From contig NZ_BSNS01000011.1 in assembly GCF_030160115.1 (NCBI RefSeq), forward strand, positions 310,001-374,000: DNA of 64,000 nucleotides. Direction: 5' to 3'. The notes under the pieces are model-generated. The model was not told where the DNA came from. It saw only the letters and a list, made by a program, of their open reading frames with translations, and ran no database searches. The position numbers and the translations under genes are program-made. The stretch is from Devosia nitrariae. Its GTDB lineage: Bacteria > Pseudomonadota > Alphaproteobacteria > Rhizobiales > Devosiaceae. Below, piece after piece: positions 8,394 to 17,651 of the stretch (positions within the stretch are counted from its first letter, which is position 1; the number at the start of each line of letters is the position of its first letter).

Positions 8394-10160
8394 GTGTTGC
8401 TCGTTCAGGACCTCCCAAAATTGCAGACTGTTACCGCCGTCGCTGCCGCTGAAGCAGCGCTGGTCGAGGCATTCAAGGCTCTCGGCTTGCCCATCGAACA
8501 TGCGCTTGCCTCTCCACCGCACCGGAACAGCAAGGCGGATTTTCAATGCAACGGCGCCCTGGCGCTGGCAGGGAAGCTTGGAAAGAAGCCACTGGACCTT
8601 GCTCAGGCAATCACTGCCGAGCTCTCCAACAACACGACGTTCGAACTGGTCGAGGTAACCGGGCCAGGGTTCATCAACTGCACGCTGTCGCAGGCCACGC
8701 TTGTCGACTGCCTCGAGGCGGCGCTTGCCAGCAGCGATTTGGGAATTGCCACCGCGGATAACGCGCGCACTATCGTGCTGGATTTTGGCGGACCGAACGT
8801 CGCAAAGCCCTTGCATGTGGGGCACCTGCGGTCCCTGGTCCTCGGGGAGAGCTTGCGGCGGATACTCATTGCGTCTGGCCATACCGTCATCAGCGACATC
8901 CCTCTCGGCGACTGGGGGCTGCAGATGGGTCAACTGATAAGCGAGCTTCAGTTGCGGATGCCGGATCTGGTGTATTTCGATCGCAGCTATAGCGGTCCCT
9001 ATCCATCGGAGCCGCCGATCATCCTTGCCGATCTCGAAGGGATGTACCCAGTGGCGGCCGCCGCCTGCAAAGCCGATCCAGAAAGGCTCGCGATGGCGCG
9101 GATAGCTACAGCCGAGCTGCAGGCGGGAAGGCCGGGCTATCGGGCGCTGTGGTCACATTTCCGGGCGCTTTCGATGACCAGCATCTGCGCGGACATCGAC
9201 CAGCTCGGCGCCCACTTCGATTTGTTAGCTGGGGAATCGGACACGCAGCCGATTATCGCGCCCCTGGTCGACGCCTTGCTTGCAAATGAGGTGGCGACGC
9301 AGAGCCAGGGCGCCATCGTCATCGACGTTCAACAGCCCGAGGACAGTGACCGGCCGATCCCCCCACTCATCCTCGTCAAGTCAGACGGCGCCGCCATGTA
9401 CGGCACCACCGATCTGGCGACGATCAAACAACGGACCGCGACCTACGCTCCGGACGAGATCATTTACGTCGTCGACCAACGGCAAGCGGAACACTTCACG
9501 CAAGTCTTCCGGGCCGCCGCAAAGGCTGGTTTCACCACCAGGCTGACGCATTGCGGCTTTGGCACTGTTAACGGCGCCGACGGCAAGCCTCTCAAGACCC
9601 GGGCCGGCGGCACGGCAAAGCTTGGGGAGTTGATCGCGGACGCCAAGTCGAAAGCCGATCTGGTCATTCCCATCCATCTCGACGACCGCGAGCAGCTCGC
9701 GGGCAAGATCGCGATCGGCGCCCTCAAGTTTGCGGACCTCTCCAGCAAGCGGCTTACCGGCTATACATTCGATCTCGACCGGGCCATTTCGTTTGAGGGG
9801 AAGACGGGACCGTATTTTCAGTATGCAGCTGTCCGGATGGCATCAATCCTGGAGAAAGCAGGGGACGCACGGGCAGCCTTTGGTGCAGATCTCAGGGGAG
9901 TGGAAAGGGATCTGGCGCTGCAGTGCCTGTCGTTTGCCGCGGCCGTTCAACAGGCTGTCGACAGCTACGAGCCAAGTGAAATCGCCACGTACGCTTTCGA
10001 ACTCGCTCAGACATTCAGCCGGTTCTACACCAATTGTCCGGTGCTGACCGAACCGGATAAAGCGATCCGGGCCTCGCGCCTGGCCCTTTGTGCGCTGACT
10101 TCGCGGACACTCGAAAAGTCGCTTTGGCTTCTGGGGATCGAGATCCCGGAGCGCATGTAG
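8394..10160 (+). CDS. argS: Arginine--tRNA ligase, probable second copy
   Basis: Class I synthetase, 588 residues, that charges tRNA-Arg. The N-terminal Add-1-like domain covers about residues 1-110. The HIGH motif is HVGH at 141-144 within GPNVAKPLHVGHLRS. The KMSKS-equivalent region is PLKTRAGG near 400. The C-terminal DALR anticodon-binding domain includes SRFYTNCPVL. GTG 8394 is the best start; the frame is open about 60 bases further upstream without a good ATG. It stands alone between gene debris and lacks operon partners, unlike a housekeeping argS. A horizontally acquired spare enzyme, perhaps giving tolerance to an ArgRS inhibitor, is possible but unproven. Confidence 0.9.
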   Translation: MLLVQDLPKLQTVTAVAAAEAALVEAFKALGLPIEHALASPPHRNSKADFQCNGALALAGKLGKKPLDLAQAITAELSNNTTFELVEVTGPGFINCTLSQATLVDCLEAALASSDLGIATADNARTIVLDFGGPNVAKPLHVGHLRSLVLGESLRRILIASGHTVISDIPLGDWGLQMGQLISELQLRMPDLVYFDRSYSGPYPSEPPIILADLEGMYPVAAAACKADPERLAMARIATAELQAGRPGYRALWSHFRALSMTSICADIDQLGAHFDLLAGESDTQPIIAPLVDALLANEVATQSQGAIVIDVQQPEDSDRPIPPLILVKSDGAAMYGTTDLATIKQRTATYAPDEIIYVVDQRQAEHFTQVFRAAAKAGFTTRLTHCGFGTVNGADGKPLKTRAGGTAKLGELIADAKSKADLVIPIHLDDREQLAGKIAIGALKFADLSSKRLTGYTFDLDRAISFEGKTGPYFQYAAVRMASILEKAGDARAAFGADLRGVERDLALQCLSFAAAVQQAVDSYEPSEIATYAFELAQTFSRFYTNCPVLTEPDKAIRASRLALCALTSRTLEKSLWLLGIEIPERM

Positions 10161-10408
10161 TGGTCGGTCAGTGTTCGGAGACTCGGACTTGCCATCGCGA
10201 AAACGCGAGATCGGTCTCGCGCTCGCAACGCATGGTTCGGTCGATCGGTCTCGAGGGGATTGCGTCGATGTCCGGCGACCAGCGGGCCAAGGCACTGCGC
10301 CTGCTGTCCTAGATCCCCGCGCGGCGCGAGTGCTTGCCGGCGAAACGAACCGGACCAAATTACCCTCCTTGAGTAGGAGCACACGCTTCATCAGCCTTGG
10401 GGCGGAGA
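10161..10408. other. Gap between argS and the convergent SDR gene
   Basis: About 250 bases. A short plus-strand frame ends at 10312 with the protein-like tail ASMSGDQRAKALRLLS. It has no full-length gene and I could not assign it; it is probably another relic of the surrounding accessory region. Confidence 0.35.
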
Positions 10409-11185
10409 TCACCGAGACTGTCGCGACTCCGACTCTGCAGGTTCAGCCGGTTCGTAAGCGGCAAAATCATATTGGAGAGTGATGCCGAGTCTGTTTTCGG
10501 CAGCGGTAACTCTGAATCGTTCCCGCGCCCCCTTCGCACCAACGATGTTCAGAATCTCAAGCGCATCCTCGGATGGTTGAAGCGCGAGACCGGCGAGACA
10601 AGCTTCAGCGATATCTTCGAGCGCAACCCATCCGCCGCGGCAATAGTGCTCGTTTTTGAGCGCGAGCGAGCCCTCCAGGTTGGATTCCTCCTCGCCGCGC
10701 ACGATATGGCCGAACCTTAGGCAGAGCACGGCCAATCCGTGCGAACGAAAGTCACTAGCGATGACTTCCTGTAGCGCTTTGCTCAGATCGTAAACATGAT
10801 CCCCGCCGTCGGAAGGCGGCGGAAAGCTGTTGTCGCGATCACTAGTGGGCAGGTGGACGGGAGCCGAACCGGCAATGATTGTGCGCCTGAACCCGGCCTC
10901 TTTGGCGGCGGCTAGAAAACCGTAAGCGCCGAGCGCATTAATCGAAAGTATGTCACTGACGGTGGCCCCATCTGCCACGGCCGCCAAGTGTATACCCGCC
11001 TCGCAACCTCTGGCCGCCTCTTTCAGGTGTGCGAAGTCTCTTACATCACCTTCAATCAGACTTGCGCCATCCGGTAGTTCTGAACCGACACGGTCATAGC
11101 CAATGACCTCGTGATTTGCCGAAACGAGCTTTTCTGTAACCGCGAGGCCAATCGTTCCGCACGCGCCTGTGACAAGAATCTTCAT
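10409..11185 (-). CDS. NAD(P)-dependent oxidoreductase, extended SDR family
   Basis: A 258-residue Rossmann-fold protein. The nucleotide motif GACGTIG is at residues 7-13, an acidic residue ends beta-2 (YDR), and DVRDF is an adenine-ring contact. The catalytic pair lies in YDLSKA (YxxxK) near residue 134. At 258 residues it is shorter than UDP-galactose epimerases and closer to uronate dehydrogenase-like or NAD-dependent epimerase/dehydratase proteins. The substrate is not assignable. It is transcribed toward argS with no obvious operon partner. Confidence 0.85.
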   Translation of the reverse strand: MKILVTGACGTIGLAVTEKLVSANHEVIGYDRVGSELPDGASLIEGDVRDFAHLKEAARGCEAGIHLAAVADGATVSDILSINALGAYGFLAAAKEAGFRRTIIAGSAPVHLPTSDRDNSFPPPSDGGDHVYDLSKALQEVIASDFRSHGLAVLCLRFGHIVRGEEESNLEGSLALKNEHYCRGGWVALEDIAEACLAGLALQPSEDALEILNIVGAKGARERFRVTAAENRLGITLQYDFAAYEPAEPAESESRQSR

Positions 11186-11233
11186 CGCTAGAGGGTAGCT
11201 CGGTTCATCAAGGCCGCAACAGTCAGTCCCGCA

Positions 11234-11449
11234 CTATCGCCGATTTCGTGCACCTGACGGGAGCCATGGGTATGCGAATATCTGGAATGGGTTGAAACCT
11301 GCCAGTCGCGCGATGGATTGATATGGCAGTTCATGAAGCGTCCCGGGCGGCCCGCGCACCCAGCACACAAATGTCGTGGCGCGCAGGTGCCCGTCGGATC
11401 TTGCGACCGCGTCCTCATAGAGCTAGCGAACCACCGGACCGTAAGTGGG
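11234..11449 (-). pseudogene. Possible interrupted gene remnant of unknown family
   Basis: Read on the minus strand, a protein-like frame runs PTYGPVVR, a single TAG at 11423-11425, then LYEDAVARSDGHLRA and on to a stop at 11234. The rest of the 352-base gap 11186-11537 has no other coding signal. One in-frame stop in otherwise plausible coding sequence suggests decay, but the family was not recognised and chance is possible. Confidence 0.3.
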
Positions 11450-11537
11450 TCAATTCGCGAACAAGATCAGTCTTGAGGTAGAGCTTCACTCTTTGCCACT
11501 CAGCTGCGATTTGATCGCGGGGGCTGCGTCGGTGTAC

Positions 11538-12590
11538 CTAGGACAGCCCAAGCCACGACAATGCGGGGTGATCGCCAGGCAGGAATTCGCCCAGAATCTG
11601 CGGAACCAGGCTAAGCCCCGAATTGCTATTTGCAAACAGCACGAATGCCGACCGCGCATTAACGACGGCAAATGCCGACGCGCCCAGATTTGAGCCCCAA
11701 TGGAACCACGTTCCTGTCTCGACCTCGAGACCCAACCCAAGGGACCAGGCAACACCGGGATCGGTTTCCGGAGGAGTGCTCTCCAATGCCTCGAACCGTC
11801 CGACCGGCACGTGTGCCTGCGGGGCCAGCCACTCCTCGTGGATTGGTTTACTCAGCCCCGAATTACCTATCGTCGCCACAAGGAAGCGACTGTACTCGAC
11901 GGCGGTCGTGTGAAGCGAATATGCGGCATTTGCCACGCTCGGCTTGAACTTCTCGTACGCGTTCCCTTTGTCGTCGTGTGCTGCCGCGAAGTTTTCCTCG
12001 AACCGCTCTTCCCACGTGTATGCCGACCGTTCCATCCCGAGTGGCTCAAAAACGAGCTTTCTCATCAGGTTGTCGAGAGGTTCGCCCGGGAGGTGTTCCA
12101 CGGCGCTCTGGAGATATAAGAACCCTTCGCCAGAGTAGCTGAATCGGGAGCCGGGAGGAAAATAGATTCGAAGCGGATATTCCTCCCGCCGCCAGTTCGG
12201 CAGACCGGTGGTATGGGTCAGGACATGGCGAGCGGTAATGGCTGCGGCTTCGTGATCGTTTGGAATGACGGCCGGAACGATGCGTGACAGAGGCTCGTCG
12301 AGATCGATCCTGCCCGCGTCGACAAGATGGAGGACGGCGTAGGCCACCAAGGGCTTGCTCAAGGACGCTGCCTCGAACACTGTGTCGGCATCGACTGGGT
12401 CCGTCGTCCGCATATGTCGAACTCCGATATGGCGGACCTCGTGCAGAACACCCTCGCGGATCGTTGCCATCGAAATTCCGGGAATGCCCAATGTCCGGAT
12501 TGAATCGAGTTCTAACGACTGAAGCATGTGGAGGCATTCACCGAGGGGAGGGTCGAGCGGCAAATATAGTCGATCAGGGCTGACGGTCAC
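11538..12590 (-). CDS. Serine hydrolase, class C beta-lactamase family
   Basis: About 350 residues with the beta-lactamase/DD-peptidase fold: the SxxK nucleophile motif SLSK near residue 76, the Tyr motif YSG near 152, and HTTGLP, typical of the esterase/beta-lactamase-related group. The C-terminal FHWGSNLGASAF replaces the HxG/KTG box. There is no signal peptide, so a cytoplasmic esterase or peptidase is more likely than a secreted lactamase. The frame is open to 12746, but the extra residues are arginine-rich and unlike protein. GTG 12590 or ATG 12527 are better starts; neither has a strong ribosome site. Confidence 0.8.
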   Translation of the reverse strand: MTVSPDRLYLPLDPPLGECLHMLQSLELDSIRTLGIPGISMATIREGVLHEVRHIGVRHMRTTDPVDADTVFEAASLSKPLVAYAVLHLVDAGRIDLDEPLSRIVPAVIPNDHEAAAITARHVLTHTTGLPNWRREEYPLRIYFPPGSRFSYSGEGFLYLQSAVEHLPGEPLDNLMRKLVFEPLGMERSAYTWEERFEENFAAAHDDKGNAYEKFKPSVANAAYSLHTTAVEYSRFLVATIGNSGLSKPIHEEWLAPQAHVPVGRFEALESTPPETDPGVAWSLGLGLEVETGTWFHWGSNLGASAFAVVNARSAFVLFANSNSGLSLVPQILGEFLPGDHPALSWLGLS

Positions 12591-12762
12591 GCCATGATTA
12601 TCTCGACGGCGCCACGGACGATGGCTATTCGACTGTCGCCGCACCCGACGTTTCGTCTGCCGGCAGGCGTGCGTAAGCGACTTCAGCTTCACGAGCTGCT
12701 GGTCCCGTGTCGCCGTGAACAGGGCCGGTCGATTTGCGTCGGGCATATGCTAGGCTGCTTTC

Positions 12763-13632
12763 ATGCCCGACCCAGCCCCTGAAACACTCGATCTCGACGC
12801 ACTCGTCGCAGCAAGAGATGCGCGCCTGGCCCATGCCACGCGTGTCCTCTCGGCCGACCCGCATGTGGTGGGCATTTTTCTTGTTGGATCGTTGGGGGCC
12901 AGCATCGCCGATCCTTACTCCGACATCGATCTTCTGGTGGTCGTTGAGAGCGAGCACCATGCGGACTTCGTGCGTCGTCGGCGGGAGATCCCCAGTAGCT
13001 GGCCGGGGTTCCTCTTCAACGAGTGGATGCCCGGTGCGCAGCATTGCGTGTCGCACTTCGAGCCCTTCGGGAAAATGGATATCTTCTACCGTGATCGAGA
13101 CCGCCTCACGGCCTCCCCATGGTACGGGCTGCCTAGTCGTGTGCTCTACGACCCCCGCGGAACGATTGCCCAGTTGATTGAGCGATCGCGCGGCTTGGAC
13201 TTCGAGGTCGCAACGGAGGATGTCAGCCACTCCATAAGCAAGGGGCTGGCGGCGCTGCACGAAACGATCCGCCGGGCAAAGCGGGGAGAGCTGACTTATG
13301 CGCAGACGCTTCTGGACGAGTTTCGCCGTCACGTCATGAAGGCGGACGATTGGCTGTCCGAGCGAACACCGTCGACGACCCTCTACGCGAAGTTCGATGA
13401 ACGGGGCAGCCAGAAGGTATTCGGTGCCCTACGAGCCTCGTATTGCCCGCTCGAAGCCGGAGCCATTCTGCGAGCGGTCGCCGACCTTGGCGCGATGTAT
13501 CGGCAGCAGGTGATCGAATTGCATGAACGTTTCAACGTGAACCGTCTGCTCTCGAATGACCTTCGGGCGTTTGAAATCGCCGAAGCAGCGTTCTCCTTGC
13601 CAGAAGTCCGGCGAGCGGCTCCGGGGCGGTAA
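12763..13632 (+). CDS. Nucleotidyltransferase-domain protein
   Basis: A 289-residue protein with the polymerase-beta-type nucleotidyltransferase signature: G42-S43 in LVGSLGASIADPYSDIDLL, with metal-binding aspartates D54 and D56. A helical C-terminal half follows (from about residue 150), as in aminoglycoside adenylyltransferase-like and lincosamide-type enzymes. Family members transfer AMP to small molecules, tRNA or proteins; the acceptor cannot be told. It is divergent from the serine hydrolase gene and is followed by the SoxR-like promoter of the next gene. Confidence 0.8.
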   Translation: MPDPAPETLDLDALVAARDARLAHATRVLSADPHVVGIFLVGSLGASIADPYSDIDLLVVVESEHHADFVRRRREIPSSWPGFLFNEWMPGAQHCVSHFEPFGKMDIFYRDRDRLTASPWYGLPSRVLYDPRGTIAQLIERSRGLDFEVATEDVSHSISKGLAALHETIRRAKRGELTYAQTLLDEFRRHVMKADDWLSERTPSTTLYAKFDERGSQKVFGALRASYCPLEAGAILRAVADLGAMYRQQVIELHERFNVNRLLSNDLRAFEIAEAAFSLPEVRRAAPGR

Positions 13633-13642
13633 ACTAGACCAC

Positions 13643-13673
13643 TTGACCTCAACTTAGCTTGAGGCTGCAGCCT
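13643..13673 (+). promoter_or_regulatory. SoxR/MerR-type operator-promoter
   Basis: TTGACC (13643-13648) is the -35 element and CAGCCT (13668-13673) a weak -10, separated by 19 bp. This over-long spacing is characteristic of promoters twisted by MerR-family activators. Between them lies the inverted repeat CCTCAA-CTTAGC-TTGAGG (13647-13664), which is close to the SoxR box of Escherichia coli soxS. No soxR gene is in the window. Confidence 0.65.
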
Positions 13674-13700
13674 CGCCTCTCCACTTTTTTGGAGAGCTGC

Positions 13701-14168
13701 ATGTCCACCACATCGCCCACCGTCCTCGGGCTTTATGAAACCCATCTGACCGTCTCTGACCTCGCGCGGTCGATCGCGTTCTATCGAGACGTCGTCGGCC
13801 TGGAGCTGGCCCGAGTGATTGAGGAGCGCCAGGTTGCATTCTTCTGGGCCGGCAGCAAAGAGATCGGCATGCTTGGGCTCTGGCATGCGGGATCCGGTCC
13901 AATGAAGATGCGATCGCACCTGGCGTTTCGTATGGAGCTCGACCACATCATCGCGAGCATTGATCGGCTCAGGGCAAAGGGTATCGAGCCCAGAGGTTTT
14001 CGGGGAGAGCCCGTCGATGAACCGGTGGTCATCGGTTGGATGCCGGCCATCTCGCTCTATTTTTCCGATCCCGACAGTCACTCGATTGAGTTCATCGCGG
14101 TCCTCCCGGAGACGGCAGACGCTTCCTTCAGTGTGCAGCCGTATGCGGCGTGGTCGGCACGCGGCTAA
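13701..14168 (+). CDS. VOC family protein under a SoxR-like promoter
   Basis: A 155-residue glyoxalase/bleomycin-resistance fold protein. It begins YETHLTVSDLARSIAFYRDVVGLEL and ends SLYFSDPDSHSIEFIAVL, so both VOC half-modules are present with His and Glu metal ligands. ATG 13701 is preceded by GGAGAG. The MerR-type promoter directly upstream suggests induction by redox-cycling compounds or electrophiles, and a role in detoxifying them is a reasonable inference. The gene is monocistronic; the next gene has its own operator. Confidence 0.88.
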   Translation: MSTTSPTVLGLYETHLTVSDLARSIAFYRDVVGLELARVIEERQVAFFWAGSKEIGMLGLWHAGSGPMKMRSHLAFRMELDHIIASIDRLRAKGIEPRGFRGEPVDEPVVIGWMPAISLYFSDPDSHSIEFIAVLPETADASFSVQPYAAWSARG

Positions 14169-14233
14169 GGTCTTCCCACTCTGCGATTTCGTCGGGTGGC
14201 CGCTTTTGCCTTGCGCCCGTCGCCCGCATCTTC

Positions 14234-14251
14234 TATCGTAAAACGACGATA
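14234..14251 (+). promoter_or_regulatory. Inverted-repeat operator for ArsR
   Basis: TATCGT-AAAACG-ACGATA is a perfect 6-bp inverted repeat with a 6-bp spacer, ending 13 bases before the arsR ATG. Location and symmetry fit autoregulation by the ArsR-family protein encoded next. Confidence 0.65.
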
Positions 14252-14264
14252 AAAGAAGTTGATC

Positions 14265-14588
14265 ATGCAGGACGACGATCTCGCCGCCGCCATGCGGGCG
14301 CTCGGGCATCCGGTGCGCCTCTCGATATTGCGTATCCTGGCTGCGCAGCAGCAGCAGGACCAGTGCTGCTGTACGCACGTGACCGAATGTCTGCCGCTTG
14401 CCCAGTCGACGGTGTCCCAGCACATCAAGGTGCTGCTCGAGGCCGGTCTCATCGAGTGCCGTCCCAAGGGCACCCGGAACTGCTATCTGCCGCGTTATGA
14501 CCGGCTTGAAGCGATCGGTGCCGGTTATGGAGGCCTGCTTGCAGGGTTGACTGCAAAACTACGCCCGAACGAGACGGAACCGGCTTAA
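14265..14588 (+). CDS. ArsR/SmtB-family metal- or redox-sensing repressor
   Basis: A 107-residue winged-helix regulator. The segment LGHPVRLSILRIL is helix 1-2, and the recognition region is LAQSTVSQHIKVLLEAGLI. Four cysteines cluster at QCCCTHVTEC, at the alpha-3 position where ArsR/CadC proteins bind As, Sb, Cd or Pb. This suggests a thiol-based metal or metalloid sensor. ATG 14265 follows an AAGAAG ribosome site; an upstream in-frame TTG is less likely. The stop TAA overlaps the ATG of the exporter gene, so regulator and exporter are translationally coupled. Confidence 0.9.
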   Translation: MQDDDLAAAMRALGHPVRLSILRILAAQQQQDQCCCTHVTECLPLAQSTVSQHIKVLLEAGLIECRPKGTRNCYLPRYDRLEAIGAGYGGLLAGLTAKLRPNETEPA

Positions 14589-16489
14589 TGACGACCGACA
14601 ACAGCGTGGAATCCCGCCCGACGGTGAGCGCGGAGGAGGGCGGTCTGCTTTCCACGGTGCGCAACCTCTGGGGCTATATGTGGCCGGCCGCGCGCCCGGA
14701 CCTCAAGCTGCGCGTGGTGCTGGCCATCGGGGCACTCCTCGTCTCCAAGGCGGCGACGACCCTCATCCCCTTCGCCTACAAGGGCGTCATCGACAGCCTC
14801 GACGGCACCACTCCAGAGAATGCGGTCGTGCTGGGCATTGCCGTACCCATCGTGCTCGTTATCGCCTTCGGCATCGGCAACATCGTCGATGCCGGCTTCC
14901 AGCAGTTGCGCGACGTACTCTTTGCCAGCGTCGGCCAGCATGCGGTGAGGAAGCTCGCCTATCGCACCTTCCAGCACATGCATCGGCTGTCGCTGCGCTT
15001 CCACCTGTCGCGCCGCACGGGTGGCCTCAGCCGGGTGATCGAGCGTGGCACCAAGGGCATCGAGACGATCGTGCGCTTCACCATGCTCAATACCGCGCCG
15101 ACGCTGGTCGAATTCGTCATCGTCGCCATCGTCTTCATCGTCATGTTCGGGGTCAGCTATCTCGGCGTGCTGGTGGCGACGATCTGGGCCTATCTCTACT
15201 TCACCATCAAGGCCTCCAACTGGCGCATCGCCATCCGTCGCGACATGAACGAGAGCGACACCGACGCCAACTCCAAGGCGATCGACAGCCTCCTCAACTT
15301 CGAGACGGTCAAGTATTTCGCCAACGAAGAGATGGAAGCCGAACGCTTCGACAGATCCATGGCGCGCTACGAGCGCTCGGCCATCCGCATCTGGACCTCC
15401 CTCGGCTTCCTCAACTTCGGCCAAGCGGCAATCTTCTGGGGCGGATTGATCGTTATCTCGGTCATGGCGGTCAACGGCGTTATGTCGGGAACGCTCACGC
15501 TCGGCGATTTCGTCCTCTTGAACACCTTCCTCATGCAGATCTACAGGCCCCTCAACTTCATCGGGTTCGTCTACCGTGAAATCCGCCAGGGGCTGACCGA
15601 CATCGAGGAGATGTTCAAGCTCCTCGATCAGAACCCGGAGATCGAGGACAAGCCGGGCGCTAGGCCGATCACGATCAGCGGGCCTGTCGTCCGCTTCGAG
15701 GACGTGCACTTCCACTACGACCCGGACCGGCAGATTCTGAGGGGCATCGATTTCGAGGTGCCGGCCGGCAAGACCGTCGCCGTTGTCGGCCCCTCGGGCG
15801 CCGGCAAGTCGACGATCTCTCGCTTGCTCTACCGGTTCTACGACGTGACCGGCGGGAGCATCACCATCGACGGGCAGGACGTGCGCGAGGTGACTCAGGC
15901 GTCGCTGCGCGCCGCCATTGGCATGGTTCCGCAGGATACCGTGCTCTTCAACGACACCATCGCCTACAACATCCGCTACGGTCGTCCCGACGCGACCGAG
16001 GACGAGGTGCGCGAGGCTGCGCGCATGGCCCAGGTGGCCGGCTTCATCGAGCGCCTGCCCAAGGGCTATGAGACCGAGGTCGGCGAGCGAGGGCTCAAGC
16101 TTTCCGGCGGCGAAAAGCAGCGCGTCGCCATCGCCCGCACCATCCTCAAGTCGCCAGCCATCCTCATCCTCGACGAGGCGACCTCAGCCCTCGACACCAA
16201 GACCGAGCGCGATATCCAGTCGGCGCTCGATGCGGTGTCGGCCAACCGCACCACGGTCGTCATCGCCCACCGGCTCTCGACCGTCATCAATGCCGACGAA
16301 ATCCTCGTGCTGCGTGACGGCCAGATCGCCGAGCGCGGCCGCCACGAGGAGCTTCTGGCCCTCGGCGGCCTCTATGCGCAGATGTGGAGCCGTCAGCGCG
16401 AGGCGAGCGAAGCCGAGGAACAGCTGCGGCGGGCCGCCGAGGAGGATCCGGACGGGTTCATCAAACGTGGGGCGGCTGCGGCCGAATAG
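14588..16489 (+). CDS. Atm1/HMT1-type ABC exporter (fused permease and ATPase)
   Basis: A 633-residue half-transporter. An N-terminal type IV membrane domain with about six helices spans roughly residues 40-330. The ATPase domain has Walker A GPSGAGKS at 401-408, signature LSGGE at 505-509 and Walker B ILILDEATS. The sequence of the membrane domain (RTFQHMHRLSLRFHLSRRTGG, which continues toward a SLLNFETVKYF loop) is that of the Atm1/HMT1 group, which exports glutathione polysulfides or glutathione-metal adducts across the inner membrane. Coupling to an ArsR regulator supports a heavy-metal detoxification role rather than Fe-S maturation. Confidence 0.92.
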   Translation: MTTDNSVESRPTVSAEEGGLLSTVRNLWGYMWPAARPDLKLRVVLAIGALLVSKAATTLIPFAYKGVIDSLDGTTPENAVVLGIAVPIVLVIAFGIGNIVDAGFQQLRDVLFASVGQHAVRKLAYRTFQHMHRLSLRFHLSRRTGGLSRVIERGTKGIETIVRFTMLNTAPTLVEFVIVAIVFIVMFGVSYLGVLVATIWAYLYFTIKASNWRIAIRRDMNESDTDANSKAIDSLLNFETVKYFANEEMEAERFDRSMARYERSAIRIWTSLGFLNFGQAAIFWGGLIVISVMAVNGVMSGTLTLGDFVLLNTFLMQIYRPLNFIGFVYREIRQGLTDIEEMFKLLDQNPEIEDKPGARPITISGPVVRFEDVHFHYDPDRQILRGIDFEVPAGKTVAVVGPSGAGKSTISRLLYRFYDVTGGSITIDGQDVREVTQASLRAAIGMVPQDTVLFNDTIAYNIRYGRPDATEDEVREAARMAQVAGFIERLPKGYETEVGERGLKLSGGEKQRVAIARTILKSPAILILDEATSALDTKTERDIQSALDAVSANRTTVVIAHRLSTVINADEILVLRDGQIAERGRHEELLALGGLYAQMWSRQREASEAEEQLRRAAEEDPDGFIKRGAAAAE

Positions 16490-16498
16490 GCGTGCGGC

Positions 16499-16558
16499 TC
16501 ACGTATAGCGGATGCGCGGGTCGAGCCAGGCAAGCAGCAGGTCCGGCAGCAGCGTGCC
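16499..16558 (-). pseudogene. 3'-terminal relic of a DppB-type permease gene
   Basis: On the minus strand this encodes GTLLPDLLLAWLDPRIRYT and a stop, the exact C-terminus of oligopeptide-type permeases. Positions 16498-16558 match 25506-25566, the end of the intact permease gene of module B, at 59 of 61 bases, while homology stops abruptly beyond. The rest of the gene is missing. The relic marks one end of a segment bounded by direct repeats. Confidence 0.85.
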
Positions 16559-16580
16559 AGGCCCGGAAGGCATTCGGGTG

Positions 16581-17647
<1,067 letters not shown>

Positions 17648-17651
<4 letters not shown>

